In this document: positions 11,772 through 24,919 of the stretch, in pieces
How positions within the stretch are numbered: the first letter of the stretch is position 1
Layout: each line of letters begins with the position of its first letter
Assembly: GCA_958298945.1 (NCBI GenBank)
Contig: OY282610.1
Location: 38,385,667 to 38,449,666 of the forward strand
DNA from: Atherix ibis
Taxonomy: Eukaryota; Arthropoda; Insecta; Diptera; Athericidae
Length of the DNA: 64,000 nucleotides
Reading direction: 5' to 3'
Notes under the pieces: generated by a model
Databases searched by the model: none
The model's input: only the letters and a program-made list of their open reading frames with translations
What the model was told of the DNA's origin: nothing
Position numbers and translations under genes: made by a program

Positions 11772-12147
11772 TCCTAATATTGATTTAATGCGCTTCTATT
11801 ATTATTTGTAGCAAAATTATTTGAGCTTTGAAGTTAAAATACTTTTGAAATAAATTCAAGATTTGCAAATTCAAAAAAAATTATTTAAAAGTATTTTTGG
11901 CGGTTTTTTTTAAACCATCAATTGGATGAATTTTAGTATCTAACGCCGTAATAAAAAGACAAATATAAAAGAAATATTTTTCACTTGTTTAAAAAAATTT
12001 AAGGATTTAGAAAAAAAACTTTAATACCTTAAATTATTATTTAGGATATCCTAAATTTATAGGCAAGATTTGAATTTTGCACCATTTGTGTGGTAAAGTG
12101 TTGCAAACGAAAAAAATGGCGTGTCACCTCACAGTTCAGGGTTATTC

Positions 12148-12510
12148 AAAATGAAGCGCTACATAAAAGAACAATGCATTTTCATTATTGAGCAATAGTT
12201 TAAAAATAATTCCGGTTTGGTAGATACAGTTTAATAGGGCTTAGTTTCTTCTTTCAGGGATGAGGCTCATTTTCAACTTTCGACGTATTTGAGGCTCCGA
12301 AAATCTACGGTTGATTTTACTGGGTGGATGCAAATGATGAGTTGGAGGTATCAATAACTGTTAATGATGTTCACTATCGCGCCATGATAATCCAGGTTTT
12401 TGTACTCAATTGACAAGATCTGGATGTGGATGACATGTGGTTTCAAAAAGATGGTGTCACATGCCATACATTCCGAGAAACAATTCAATTACTTCATGAG
12501 TTATTATTTA
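12148..12510 (+). pseudogene. DD41D-type transposase fragment with internal deletion
   Basis: An N-terminal piece beginning MKRYIKEQCIFIIEQ (from 12,151) is joined to a catalytic piece that starts GDEAHFQLSTY near 12,259, so most of the DNA-binding region is deleted. It continues with TVNDVHYRAMI and DVDDMWFQKDGVTCHT, which carries the second Asp. The third Asp region is absent; the sequence turns AT-rich after about 12,510. Several stops and frameshifts are present. The WFQxDGxTCHT motif is shared with the other DD41D relics here, but this copy is a more distant lineage than the 8.9-kb element. Confidence 0.75.
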
Positions 12511-13743
12511 CTTCTTGCATGAATTTTGGCACACCCTTTATTAATATTGGCTTTAAGAAAAATAGAATAATTCATTATAAATTCATTTATTCATAGTTTA
12601 TGTATTTAAATTAACTACTTCTACTTAAAATAGAAAAGTTGAAAACTTTGAAAAGTTAAATTGCATTTGCTCATATTTGTATATTGGAAACTTTCAAAAA
12701 ATAATATAATATTTTATGTGATATTGGCAAGGGTATAAAATTTTCATATTTAGAATTTGTTATAAAATTTTCATTTATTATTATTTTCGAGAAGAATATA
12801 TTTTGTACTCAAGTAATCGATTTTTTTAAGGGAATCAATTTGTTATTTAAAAAAAAACGAATATTGATAATTTTTCGAAGAAAAAAAATCCATTTAAAAT
12901 TCTGATATTTTATGTATTTGATATTTTCTTTAAGATAAAAATAATATTTCATAATGTTATGTGCTCAGATGATGCTATTGATTTATGGATTATAAAAAAA
13001 AAATTACAAAACTTTCTTTATGAAATTAATTTGGAAATTTATAAACTATGTATGCAAACAAACAAAAATTGTATTAATCGATTAAAATTATTTTCCGGAT
13101 ATGATAAATTATCTATTAAAATAAATAACAATCTCATAGGAATAGTTAACAAGACAATCATTAACCAATCGTAGAGATAATTATCCCTCTCCGATATGCA
13201 TCAGCTAAAATGGTCACTTAACATGTAGGGATGGGTTGAAATTTGGCAGCGACTTTTGTTACTGTCAGTTTATTATAGGGTAGAGAGAGTTATGGCACTA
13301 TGAAGTGTTGTGTCTTTTATTGATTATTCTATATTGATTTTGATTTAGTTTTGCACAAAAATGTTCAACTTAATTTTAACTACCTAAAAAATTTATTAAA
13401 ATTGTTCATATTTTCATCTTTAATACGTACTTTTCTGCATCAATTTTTGAACATTTTCTATCTTTTGCCTTTCTCGCACAGCTCACTTCCAATACTGGCA
13501 ACTTCTTCCCAAAGGACTTTGTCATATTCTTAAATCAACCATTATTATTTCTTATTACTAGTTTAGATTGAAAACTGATAATTACATTGTCCAATAAGGT
13601 CGTCTAGTTAGGATATAACATTTATATTTAACCGATCAGTTAATTAAGTTATCCTTCCAAAGTTATTGCCTTATTATCAAGTCCAGTCTATACACAACAT
13701 TAGTTATAGATTATGTCTAAAAATAAAATATACATATTTCTGA
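12511..13743. other. AT-rich DNA, no recognised gene
   Basis: Low-complexity open frames only. A slightly richer patch at 13,190-13,330 shows no family motif. Confidence 0.45.
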
Positions 13744-14170
13744 TTAATGTTGGTGTTCTTCAAGGTACCATTCTCGATCCAATTCAGAACAAGATTTTTA
13801 CATCAATTATCCTCACAGTCACATATGCTCATGATTTCACTATCTTTACTTCTTATAAATGTCCTTAAAATGCATGTTGAACTCTATAAACCAGCATTCT
13901 TAAAACTTTATTATCAGGAAAGAGTAGACATCAATTAACAGAAAATCGTTCATGTGACATTCAGTCTTCGCGTGGAATTATATGGTAATAACAGTTGTAT
14001 TCTAGAAAATACAAAAAAAATACCTAAAACTACATTCAGGTAAGCAACTCACTTGGAAGCCACACACAAAACTATTCAGGTATCGTCGATTATTTAAACT
14101 ACACGATAACAGCTCTAAAACCCATTTGGACTTACGGGCTTAGAATTTAAAGCTTTCCAAATCCAATCCT
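13744..14170 (+). pseudogene. Jockey-type reverse transcriptase fragment
   Basis: The translated pieces follow the order seen in Jockey-clade RT. GVLQGTILDPIQ corresponds to the GVPQGSVLGP block. TYAHDFTIF corresponds to the YADD catalytic block, with the first catalytic Asp replaced by His. Then come VHVTFSLR, LTWKPHT and, near 14,120, LKPIWTYGL. Reading requires several frame changes and passes stops. Endonuclease, finger domain and 3' tail are missing. The fragment stops shortly before the long-TIR mariner at 14,266. Confidence 0.75.
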
Positions 14171-14265
14171 CTTTGTCCGTGAGTTATTAAAAATTTTATG
14201 CTTGTCTTCAGTCCCATAATATTCTCCGTTTATTGGGTGATATTTTTTCTATTTTGTTTTTTATA

Positions 14266-15165
14266 CGAGGTCTGTTCAAAAATTATCGCAAATTTGGAAA
14301 TTCCATGGGTTACGTTTATTCGATTTTCGATTTTCAGTGGCGTTATATTGGTACTTATGTTTCTCACTTATGCCGCAAAGTTCGGTCATTTTGAATGGTC
14401 AGTTAATATTTGAAAGCTGTTTTGCTTTCACGTGTTTTGGCTCGTCTTCGATTTTTGCCCATTCCAAAAAATGGATCAAAGAATCTGTTTCCGGAACAAG
14501 AAAAAGTTACATGTGGCCATATCTGGGGAATACGGTAGCTGCGACAGTATTGTAGTAGTATTGTTTTTGGCCAAAAATTCGCGCACAAGCAACGATGCGT
14601 GAGCAGGGGCGTTATAATGGTGCAAAAGCCAATTTTTGTTTTTTCACAAATCCGGGCGTTTCTGGCGGATTGTTTTGCGCAACTTGCGCATAACTTGCAG
14701 GTAATATTCCTTATTGACCATTCTACCCTGTGGCAAGAACTCATGATGCACCACGCCCCTGCAATCGAAGAAAACTGTAAGCAAAACCTTCACATTTGAC
14801 CGAACTTAGCGCTTTTTCCGGTCTTGGCTCGTGCGGCAGTTTCCATTGGGATGATTGAGCTTTTGGTGTCCACGTCACAACCATAAACCCATGATTCGTC
14901 ACCAGTAATGACCCTCTGGAGCAAATTTGGGTAATCGCGGACAGAGTCCAACTTCTCCTTAGAACTGTTAATGCGATGCTGTTTTTGGTCGAAGACGAGC
15001 CAAAACACGTGCAATCAAAGCAGCTGTCAAAAATTAACTAAACATTCAAAATGGCAGAACTTGTCGGCATACGTGAGAGGCATGAGTACCAATATAACGA
15101 TCGAAAATCGAATATACGTAACCCGCGAAAATTCAATATTCGCGATACTTTTTGGACAGACCTCG
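14266..15165 (-). mobile_element. Long-TIR mariner derivative, copy 1
   Basis: Ends are CGAGGTCTGTTCAAAAA-like on the left, after a TA, and the inverse on the right (the right flank is CA, not TA). The inverted similarity extends far beyond a usual ~30-bp mariner TIR: 14266-14450 and 14990-15165 align as inverted repeats of about 180 bp, including CGATTTTCGATTTT and TTTGGCTCGTCTTCG. Between them is a decayed antisense mariner transposase lacking its N-terminal third. The same structure, with the same N-terminal loss, recurs at 32,370-33,257, so it is a non-autonomous derivative that has moved more than once. Confidence 0.88.
14451..15014 (-). pseudogene. Mariner transposase remnant in long-TIR copy 1
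   Basis: On the minus strand the frame reads QHRINSSKEKLDSVRDYPNL, then LLQRVITGDESWVYGCDVDT, which contains the first catalytic Asp. Later pieces, in other frames, correspond to the REFLPQGRTVNKEYY-like and HHDNAPAHT-like parts of mariner transposase, heavily altered. The third-Asp region reads PDMATCNFFLF, with Asp replaced by Asn. The paired helix-turn-helix DNA-binding domain is absent because the right terminal repeat abuts the linker region. The protein is clearly dead. Confidence 0.82.
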
Positions 15166-15239
15166 CATTTTTATTTTTGACGCATGACTTGTAATGTCGG
15201 TAAAAATTAAATGTGCTAAGTTAGCATTACCATTTTACT

Positions 15240-16060
15240 ATAGAAGGACTTACATCCAAAAAAAAAACCTTATAATTTATTGAATTTTATTATCAAAATT
15301 CGTTCTCTGTGAGAAATGTGTTTTGCGCACTTCGACCATTTTATGGTCATCATAATCGACCTACTGAACAAGCAATTCAAAATATAGTGACTAAAAATTT
15401 GCAGCAATTTGACATTAAACCTTCAACCCGTTTACGTAGAGCGCGTACAGAGAAAAATATTTCTGCCGGAGCTTCCAGTATTGGTAAATACCGCGATTTC
15501 TTCATCCGTCGGCGTTCACAGCAATTGGGATTATGTTACTCGACTATGTGGAAGATTTTACGCAAGGACTTGATCTAAAAGTGCATAAAATATATGTCGT
15601 GTAAGAACTGAAGCCGAACAATCTGCCAAAGCGTTCATTTTTTTTACAAAAAAAATGTTTTCAGTGACGAAGGTAATTTCTGGTTGAATGAGGATGTGAA
15701 TAGGCGAAATTGTCGTATTTAGTATGATTACTGTTCACGGGACATGTGGTTTCAAGAGAGTACTACATGCCGTACAACACGTGAAATAATGGACATATTA
15801 AGAGATGTGTTCGATGGGAAATTTATCTCACGTTTCGGGTCGGTAAGATGGCCGCCAAGATCGTGCGATTTGACGTCGATTGACTATCTTTTATTTGGCT
15901 ACGTAAAGTCACTCATCTATACCGATAAACTAGTGACAATTACAGCCTCAAATGACAACATTAAACATTAAATGTGTTATTAGTGAGATACGGAAAAAAT
16001 GGTTCAAAATTGAACTTCTAGCATGGGTCACTTAAAACGTAGTCGTCACCAGCATTTATA
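15240..16060 (+). pseudogene. DD41D-type transposase, group B copy
   Basis: The N-terminus reads FCALRPFYGHHNRPTEQAIQ and then STRLRRARTEKNISAGASS, RRRSQQLGLCYSTMWKILRK (15,309-15,576), a typical DNA-binding half. A frameshift follows. FSDEGNFWLNEDVNRRNCR near 15,660 carries the first Asp. Next comes MWFQESTTCRTT, in which the second catalytic Asp is lost by a short deletion. WPPRSCDLTSIDYLLFGYVK carries the third. The segment between the first and second Asp is mostly deleted. A 3' tail (CACTTAAAACGTAGTCGT) is shared with the copy ending near 62,690. Confidence 0.85.
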
Positions 16061-16129
16061 TGAAATAATATTTAGGAAGTAAATTCCAAGCATTTATTTA
16101 TTTATTACTAATAAATTTTTCAAATTTGG

Positions 16130-16193
16130 TTTTCAAATTTCCAGCACAAACAAAAAATAATACACTTTTGTTTGTGTTGGAAATTTGAAAACT
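16130..16193. repeat. 27-bp inverted repeat with 10-nt loop
   Basis: Arms at 16130-16156 and 16167-16193 are complementary with one mismatch. They contain CAAATTTCCAGCACAAACAA and its complement. The repeat lies in AT-rich DNA just past the DD41D copy. Confidence 0.85.
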
Positions 16194-16199
16194 AAACAC

Positions 16200-18837
16200 T
16201 TCATCTACAACCTTCCCAAAAAGCACTCGGTGAGGCTTCGTGTGTCATTGAAAGATTTATAAAACTCTCCCGAAGTGTCTTATTTAAAAATTATGCTAAA
16301 AATGTTATCAAAAAATCTCCATATTACAAAAATTATGATTGTAGATATCAATATAATCACAACAAAAATTTTAAATGATCAATTTTGATTAAACTGAATT
16401 TTTCTCATATTCATATTAAATCTTCAATGGTCGATTTGTGAAAATGATATTTTCCACTCGTCATTTATTATCCCATTGCTCCATAATTGGGAAATTTTAT
16501 TTGGCATCATTTTGAAGTGGAGAAGAATTTTCGTCTATTGTATTTTTTGGGTTGATGATTGAATAAATTTTACTACATGATTTGGAATTTTAGTTTTAAA
16601 AAACGTTCTTATTATTCAATAGATCGAATAAAGCTATTATAGCTATGAGACTAAATTACTATTTTATGTTAATTTTAATAATTTTGTTTCGTATTATATT
16701 ATTTTTAGTATTTGAGAATAAATGAATGGAGAAATATTGTCATTTGTGCTTATGTGTAGGTCATCACTACTGCCATTAACAAAGTAAACAATTTTCAGAA
16801 TCAACAATTTTTTGTTGGTTTGTGGATTAAATGTTCAAGTCTGTAAGTTCAAATTGATTTTAAAATTTAATTTAATTTTTACTTTGAATAGTTCGCTAAT
16901 AGTTTAAGAGATTTTTATTAATTTCTATCAATTCAAAATTTCAGATTACCATATAAGTGAGTAATTGATATATTTAAAAAAACAGTCAAAGTAACATGGA
17001 CACTTTTTTTCTCCATCATATATATCACATTTCTAAAAAAAAAAACTCCGATTATATTGATATATTTTTTTTATATATCAAAGAGAGAAGAATTGATTTA
17101 ATGCAACCAAAAAAATATTTTATGTTTTAATTTATTTAGAAAAATTACTTTTCATTTTTGTTTTTCTAACGTACTCTTTTGGTTTAATTTTATTTTCTCC
17201 AAAATAAACTTAACCATGGCTAGTGGCAAAAATAAAAAAAAATTTAATCCAAACTATTTACCTTATACTCATTTCGAAATAAACTTACTCTAATCGATAT
17301 TTCTATTATAATTCGTGAACGTATTGTTTTGTGTACGGTTTGGAAATTATATAATTAGAATATTCCGTGTTATGAATAAGCTTATTCTTAAAATAATTGA
17401 TTAAATTCTTAATTACGAAAAAATTTAAAAACAAATTAATTATTGATTTAATATTTTTAAAAAAAAAATTAAGTATTAAGTGAGAAACACTATTTCTGTT
17501 AAGCGAGAACATTTATTTTTTTGTTAGGAAACCATACTATTGATTTGGTTTTATGTACTGAACATTTTATGTTATATAATATTTGTTTAATGAGTGTATA
17601 TTTTTTGTTTGTTAAAATCGATTATACTTTTGTAATTTTATTTTTCTTATAATAAATTTTCAAGTGCAAAAGAGCTTGTGTTAAATTTTCACTATGTAAT
17701 GTTTGTATAATTCATTTATTAAATAATAATTTTGAAAAATTCCCAATAAAACTACCAATGAGGTTTTGCAGATAATTAAATATGAATTAATATCAAAAAT
17801 TAATTTTTTTCCATAATTACTTAAGAAATTGAGTTTGTCAATCGTATTTTTGTCGATGTAAATAAAAATCGGATATTGTAAGTAAAAATTCAATATATTT
17901 AATAAAAAATTTATTATGCTATTGTATAACTAATTATAAGTAAATATTATTTTCGTTTTAATAAAAGGTTTTTTTTTTCAAATTATATTTCATCATTAAT
18001 GGACCATGCAGTCAGTATTTCCTTAGCCCCGAACCTAATCAAAAAAAATACGAAAATCTTTTGTACAAACTTTATTTTAATTTTAACATTTAAAAAATCA
18101 TACAGAATATTTTAGTTCAAATTGAAACTTTTTTTTAAGGTTTTGTAAATTAATTTTTTTAATTTTTTTTATAATCTTTTTTATTATATTACTTCGATAA
18201 AAGCAATACTAATGCTGATAAGAGGTCATAAAAGAAAAACTCGATGTTTAAAAAATTCATAATTATACGTAGTTGTACTAGGTAGGACTAATGGACTATC
18301 GTGCACTAAAGATTTATTAAAAAAGTAAATTTATAATAATACAAAAAGGACATTTTAACTATTTCATATTTTTTATCCTTCATATTTCTACATAACTTAT
18401 TTTATATTATTTTTGAATTTATTTATTTTTATAAATATTTTATAGGTTTTATGATTATATTTTTAAAAAATATATATATTTACAAGTTTATTTTATATGG
18501 ATTTATGCAACTAGGACATTTTATTGGGAATCCGTATTTGGAAATAGCATGTGTTTAGTTGTGCGTGATAGAAATTCTTATCTGATTTACAGTCGTAACC
18601 AATTGTGACATGTTAAAGTTTAAAAATATTTTTTATTTAACATCTGGATAGATTTATGTTCGAACAGCATTTTTAAATTATGCAAAATTATTTTAGAAAT
18701 GCATCGTCGATTTGCAAAATACAAATTTGTATTTAATGATGGAGATTTTATTTTACTCAATAGTTTTCGAGTGAGACAAATCTATAAAGGATATGGAGGA
18801 TATTTTTGCATCTAATAATATGCACTATTTGGTATGG
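16200..18837. other. AT-rich DNA, no gene
   Basis: Continuous AT-rich sequence with poly-T/poly-A runs. The few ORFs (for example 17,306-17,512 and 17,681-17,893 on the minus strand) have Asn/Ile/Leu/Phe composition expected by chance. Confidence 0.55.
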
Positions 18838-19100
18838 CTTACATAAAGCGATTGGAACGTGACTGTATTGTGGGTTCCAATATTTTTCTTCAAAATGAGG
18901 TTAGAGTTCGTGTTACGAGCAATGGCGACTAGCCTGTTAGAATATATAGATTCTGCAGAGAACATAGACCAGAATAGCATGTGATTCCAGCAGAATAGCA
19001 CTAGTACACCTAAAGCTCTTGGAACCATCAACTTATTGAAGATAAAATTTGGCAACTGCGTAATCGATCAATTGGTATCCTGGATCTTTCGATATGATAC
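18838..19100 (+). pseudogene. DD41D-type transposase, catalytic-core fragment
   Basis: Pieces in family order: GSNIFLQNEVRVRVTSNGD (the GPFFFEN...VTVNGxRY block), then SLLEYIDSAENIDQNSM, then FQQNSTSTP (second Asp replaced by Asn). TINLLKIKFGNCVI follows, then a degenerate region ending DTLLDLIM that aligns with CDLTPLDF. There is a stop in place of the Trp of WFQQ. No N-terminus or terminal repeats are seen. Confidence 0.7.
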
Positions 19101-21809
19101 TCTACTTGATTTGATCATGCTGAGAGATATTTGAAATCATTTGTACATATTGAAAAAGCAATGATAATTAACAACTTAAAAGCCAACATTGAGCAAAGAT
19201 AGAGGCTGATTTCATAAAAAAAAGTACCAATTAATTAAATTCATTAAAACGAGTCGTATAGGCCATAATCATTTTTATCATACTCGTATCTACTAATAAT
19301 AAAACGATTATCTTTTAAATCAACTAAAAAATCATTCTGCTAAAATTCTATTTTTTATTTTTGGTTACATATTTAATTCGAAAACTCTTTCAAAATGAAA
19401 ACACCAAATTGATTTTTCTAGAAATGTTAAAGGACTTTTTCTTTCTTAATTTCATTTATATAAAAAAAAAATATTTAATAATTCCAAAAATTTTGCCATA
19501 AAATAAATTTCTATATTATATTAATATTATCACCAATATAATAACTAATAATATTCTATAATCCAAATTTGAGATAAGATAAATACACATTCCGACCATA
19601 AAGTCGACCATAAATCCTTATCGTAAAATCATTGTTTTTAGGCAACGATAAATGATAATCCCATCAAGTCAAAAATAAGTAACAGAAACCAACTCACTAT
19701 CTGCTTAAAATATCAACATTTCTGCAAAATAAATAAACATTGAAAAATATATTTCAATTTAATTTACAAACTCATGTTCAAGGATACATATTATATAGTA
19801 TACTGAAATATAATATTTAAGGACAAGTGTACAATTTTTTTTTATAGTAAAATAGAATGCGAATAGAAATCAATAAAAAAAAATTCAAGGTTAAATAGTC
19901 TTTTGAAATTACGATTTATCCTTTAATGTTAGTTAAGAAGAAGAAGAAGAAGCTCAAAGCACTTTTTTTTAGATTTGAAAAGCAATACCTTAATGCAAAA
20001 ATAATTGCAACGTCTTGTCATGAACAGATCACGTCAAGGATGTCTTATCTTTTATACAGCATCTTTTCCATGTATTGTACTAGATTTTCTACGAACAAGA
20101 AGCACATATGAATACGTATATATAGGTTATAGGTAAAAGGATATGGTACTGGTTAGTCCTTTTTTCTTTTTTTTTATTATTTTTTCTTTTTTTTTCTTTT
20201 TTTCAGTTCATATTTAAAAAATAGAAAAAAAATAACACTTTAAAGAATTTATCTGTGGTGTATCCAGTGGTACAGTGTAGTTCAAGAGTTTTTATATACA
20301 ATATATTCCTTCTGGTCTACGTGTATGTATAACAATTGTAAGACGATGATATAAATAGGAAATCAATTTTTGTGTAGAGAATTGAATTCCTTCGTACACA
20401 CTTCATATTCATGAGAAAATTTCAACTTTCTTGTACAATTTTTTTTGTTGCAAAAGCACAATATTCATATATCGAATAGTTATGTAGTTACAGTTGTCGA
20501 TTTAGATTAAAGTGTATTCACAATTCTCTATAATTCTCCATTCCATATATAAAATATACTATACAATCAATTGTACTACATATTTTCGAATATGATTTCA
20601 GTATTCGTTAGGGTAAAATATGAGAAAATGTATATCGTTTTATGTAATCTGTAGGGTGGATAGAGTAGTTTTAGTTTTTCTTTAAAAAATTATTTTCCTA
20701 TTATTGTTATAGACTTATTTTATTTTAAACTTCAAATAGAAAAGCATTATTTAGAAAGTTTTCTTCGAATCTACTTGAATAGATGTTTATCTTTTGCTAT
20801 TCTTGTTTACAAGAGTGGCAAAAATATGTTAAAAATAGAAAATAAATTCCGAAAAATATTATAATAATAATAATAAAGGCAAAAACAATACTATCCCAAA
20901 TAGGTAGGAAGAAGGAAAAGTTTCCGATGATATGAAAATTTCTGAAAGAATTGTAATGAAAATAATTTTTCCTTTGTCCCAAAAGAGGAATTTTCTTTTA
21001 ACTGTTGTTGCTTGGATTTGTTCCTCTTATTTTTGAAAACAAGTGAAATTCTTTATAATTTTTTTAAAATATATTCTCAACTGTTATATTTATAAAAAGT
21101 TTTACTATCTTACAAAAATAAAATAAAATAATTTCATTGGAAAATAAAATTGTGAAGAAAAATTATTTTAGCATATTTACTTAATATTCCTTAAATGATT
21201 CCAGGACAATAGAACATTTAAACAATTTCTTCTTTATCGAAGTAATAATATACTCCCTTATTTTGATGGTAAATTTATTCATATTATTTGTATGCGATTG
21301 TTGTGAGAGAGAGAAAAAAAGAAGGAATGAACGTAAAAGTAGGCGAAGAAAATTATTTACATTGCTTTTCTAAATTTTCTGGTTTCAAAGGTAAAATAAA
21401 TATACTCTTTGAATATTTATCATAAATACAAGCAAATGTCTGTAGGTGCTAAAAATAATATTTTCATAAAAAAGTTTTTCTGGTTTCTGTTTTTTTTCGA
21501 TTTTCTCATAAAAGGCGGTAAAATATTTCAGAAAATATTCTTTATAGAAAAAAAATATTTATAAATGATGAGCTAATTTTAATTTTCAGATTAATAGATT
21601 GTCTATTTCAAAAATAGTCATTGATTTATACCATTCCGGATTTGGTATCTTTTTTTCTATAAAAATACATTTAACAATTAATATATAAATTTAGAAACTG
21701 TAACAAAGGCGTTTTAATTTGATGAAGTCAAATAAGTTTTTAATTTTAATATTATTTCTTTATTTTGTAAACAGTTTTCATTTATATATAAAAGAAAAAA
21801 TTTAAGTTG
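19101..21809. other. AT-rich DNA with short microsatellites
   Basis: Contains (GAA)n near 19,936-19,952, a T/C tract at 20,160-20,205 and (TAA)n at 20,858-20,876. No protein family, RNA gene or transposon end was recognised. Confidence 0.5.
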
Positions 21810-21854
21810 ATTTTCTTATAAATATGAATCTTAAATTCATATTTATAAGAAAAT
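21810..21854. repeat. Perfect 20-bp hairpin
   Basis: ATTTTCTTATAAATATGAAT at 21810-21829 and its exact complement at 21835-21854 are separated by CTTAA. It lies about 30 bp upstream of the leader of the first minisatellite unit. Confidence 0.9.
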
Positions 21855-21883
21855 TCTTGAAACTAAATCTTATCTGCTTGAGA

Positions 21884-23075
21884 TCGAATGTATATGGCTT
21901 AGGATGACAAATGACTTTCAGGTGCTTAGGATTGACATTTAAGTACAATCCATTATGATACTTGAAATTATAGCAAAAAGGACTACAGTAATAATGATAA
22001 TAATTCAGCTGTTAAGCAAAATATCTATATAGGAAAACTAATTACAATAAAAAAACACCTTTGGAGTAGTGAAATTTTTATCCCAGCTTTAGAACTTTTA
22101 TAGCGGGTTTAAAATTTTTAAATCAGTTCTAGAATTTGTATAGCAGTTTCAGAATTTTTATTGTAGCTTTAGAACTTTTATAGCAGCTTTAGAAATTTTA
22201 TACCAATTTTAGAAATTTTAAAGTAGTTTTTGCAATTTTGTACCAGTTTTAGAATATTTATACCAGTTTTATATATTTTAAACCAGTTTTAGACATTTTA
22301 TACCATTATCACAATTTTTATACCGGTTCTATATTTTTTATTAACCGTTTTATAATTTTTTTTTGTTTTCGAACATTTATACAAGTTTTAGAATTTCGAC
22401 ATTAGTTTTAGAACTTTTATACCAGTTTTAAAATCTGTGTACCAGCTTTAGAACTTTAAAATCAATTTTTAATTTTATACTTGTTTTAGAATTTTGATAC
22501 AAGCTTTAGACATTTTATATCATTATTCTACGTTTATACATTTTATACCTATTCTGAAATTTTTATAATAGTTTTTAGAATTGTTATACTAATTTTATAA
22601 TTTTTATATCAGTTATAGAATTTATTTATGTACCAGTTTTAGAATTTCTTTTCTAATTTTACAACCTTTATATCAGGTTTATACATATTATACCAGTTTT
22701 CGATATTTTATACCATTATCAATATTTTTATACCGGTTCTAAAGTTTTTTACCCGTTTTATAATTTTTTATTAGTTTTCGAACATTTATACAAGTTTTAG
22801 AATTTTGATACCAGTTTTAGAATTTCTTTACTAGCTATAGAAATTTTTATACCAGCTTTGTAAATTCTATACCGTTTTTCGAACTTTTAAATCATTTTTT
22901 TTCCATTTTTATACTAGTTTTAGAATTTTGATACTAGCTTTAGACATTTTATACTAGTTTCAGACAATTTATATCAGTTTGAAATTTTTTACACCCCGTT
23001 TATACATTTTTGAAATTTTGTTTACTAGTTTTCGAATTTGTATACTATTTTAACATATTTATACCAGTTGTAAAA
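21884..23075 (+). repeat. Leader plus 20-bp minisatellite, copy 1
   Basis: A ~190-bp leader starts ATCGAATGTATATGGCTTAGG and includes GATTGACATTTAAGTACAATC, AATAATGATAATAATT and TATCCCAGCTTTAGAA. It is followed by about 1 kb of degenerate tandem repeats with a period near 20 bases and the consensus TTATACCAGTTTTAGAATTT. The same leader followed by the same repeat, in the same orientation, lies at 48,939-49,955. The shared leader shows that the two loci are copies of one unit. Confidence 0.9.
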
Positions 23076-23079
23076 TGTT

Positions 23080-24919
23080 AGGACTGTTCGATCAAATGCA
23101 AATAACCATATTTCCGAGCATTCCATTGATTACTTTTTCCAATAATCTAGGTTGAGAAATTGTCCTGAATAATCTAGGTTAGGAAACTTTCCGTAAGTCA
23201 ACCTTATTCATTCTCAAAAATAGAATACAATTGCTGAAAATTTCTCTGTCCCATTATTCCTAACATAGAATTATACTAATCACGTTTAATATGATCGTGT
23301 AGTTACCAAACGAGTGTCAAACTTGTACTGCACGTCTAGGAGGAACTAACGTCTAGGAAGGATGTTATGCAAATATATATATAGTATTCCCAGATCGCTG
23401 TCAATGTTGTTTGTCTAATAAAATATTGATTCTCTGATAAAATATATATAAATTTTAGCTTCTTCAAAGAGTAAAATTTTTAATTGAAAAAAACAAAAAA
23501 AAACAAAATATAATTGAGAAAAAAAATGAAGATAAGGAAAGAATAATGAACAAAATAAATATTTTCTTTTTATAATAAATATAATAATAATAAATAAAAT
23601 TAATGTTAGATAACATCAAAGATTCCTAAAACGAAAGCTTAACGTAAGAAAAATTTCTTTTGATGTTGTTCAGTATCCTGTCAATGTCTGCCGATGACAT
23701 TTTCAAGGCAAAAATTAAATTTTATTTTTAAATTGTTTGCCTTTTCAATCGTAATTGGTAAATATAAAAAAAGTAGCATGAACTTTCATGGAAAAGTTAA
23801 TTTTAATAGTATTCGTAGATAAAAGGGAAGGGTGATATATTAATTGGGGGATGGAATAAAATAAAAAATACAGAAGCAAAATAGAACGAACAAATATAAG
23901 GATAATTATTGTTAGACGATGGGTTGGAAGCCATTAAATATAACAACATAACTTTGAAAGTTTCTGATTTCTTTGGAAATTTTATTATACCCACCAAAAA
24001 AAAAGAAAGATAACATAAATAAAAATGTAAAGGATCAAAAAATTGCTTTTTTAATAAGTATTTTGTACGTTCTATCCTTTTTAGATACGTATATTTGGTA
24101 TATTCTTGTTGATCTTATTTTCTATTCAAAGTGGTCCTAATTTAAGCATTTCATTGAACTTGACATAGATTTTATTATATTTGTAATTTCATTAAAAAGG
24201 GAAACTTTTATTGTTCGTATTTAACGAAGCCTGAGAGGCTGTTGTTTTTTTTATTTTATTGAGGACTGTTTTACAACAAATATTTTACAATAACGTGGGA
24301 TTTGCTTTTTCTTCTTTAAATTTTCCTGTTTTTCAAGTTACATACATACACAAATGTTCTTTTATTAGCTTATAATATAATATTCTCGAGGAATTTTATG
24401 TGTTTTAATGTACTACAGTTAATATATTGCGGAGAAATAATTTCACTCAAAATTATGTAATTAAGAAATTCCTACACATATAAACAAAATATCAAGTATG
24501 ACAAAAATGATTTTGATTCCAGAGGATGATATTTTGTTATTAAAATTTGTTTATTTTAACCAAAAACAAAAAAATATATAACACAATAAATGTTCTTAGG
24601 TTAATTAAAAGTTTCTCAAAAATCCTTTAAACTTTTTTTTTCAAAACTTTTAACTAACCTAAGAATTAGTAAGCTTACAAACTTACTGGCAAATATAATT
24701 ATGAATTTGAAAAAAGTAACAAGACCTTAATTTTTAGTAGTAGATTGAGTTTGATCATTATTATAATTCTCTAAGAATTTTTAATGAAATCAAATCAAAA
24801 GAGGATAAAAAATTATCCTTTTTGACTGTATTTTAAAAATATGAAAGCCAAATTTGCTAAGTTAAAGTTTGATTTATAAAATTTCACAAAATATATATCT
24901 TTTATGCATTTTTATAGTT
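23080..24919. other. AT-rich DNA, no gene
   Basis: A patch at 23,090-23,420 is less AT-rich and contains a local near-duplication (AATAATCTAGGTTGAGAAA and AATAATCTAGGTTAGGAAA). The rest is low-complexity, with AAT-type microsatellite sequence near 23,575-23,600. Confidence 0.5.
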
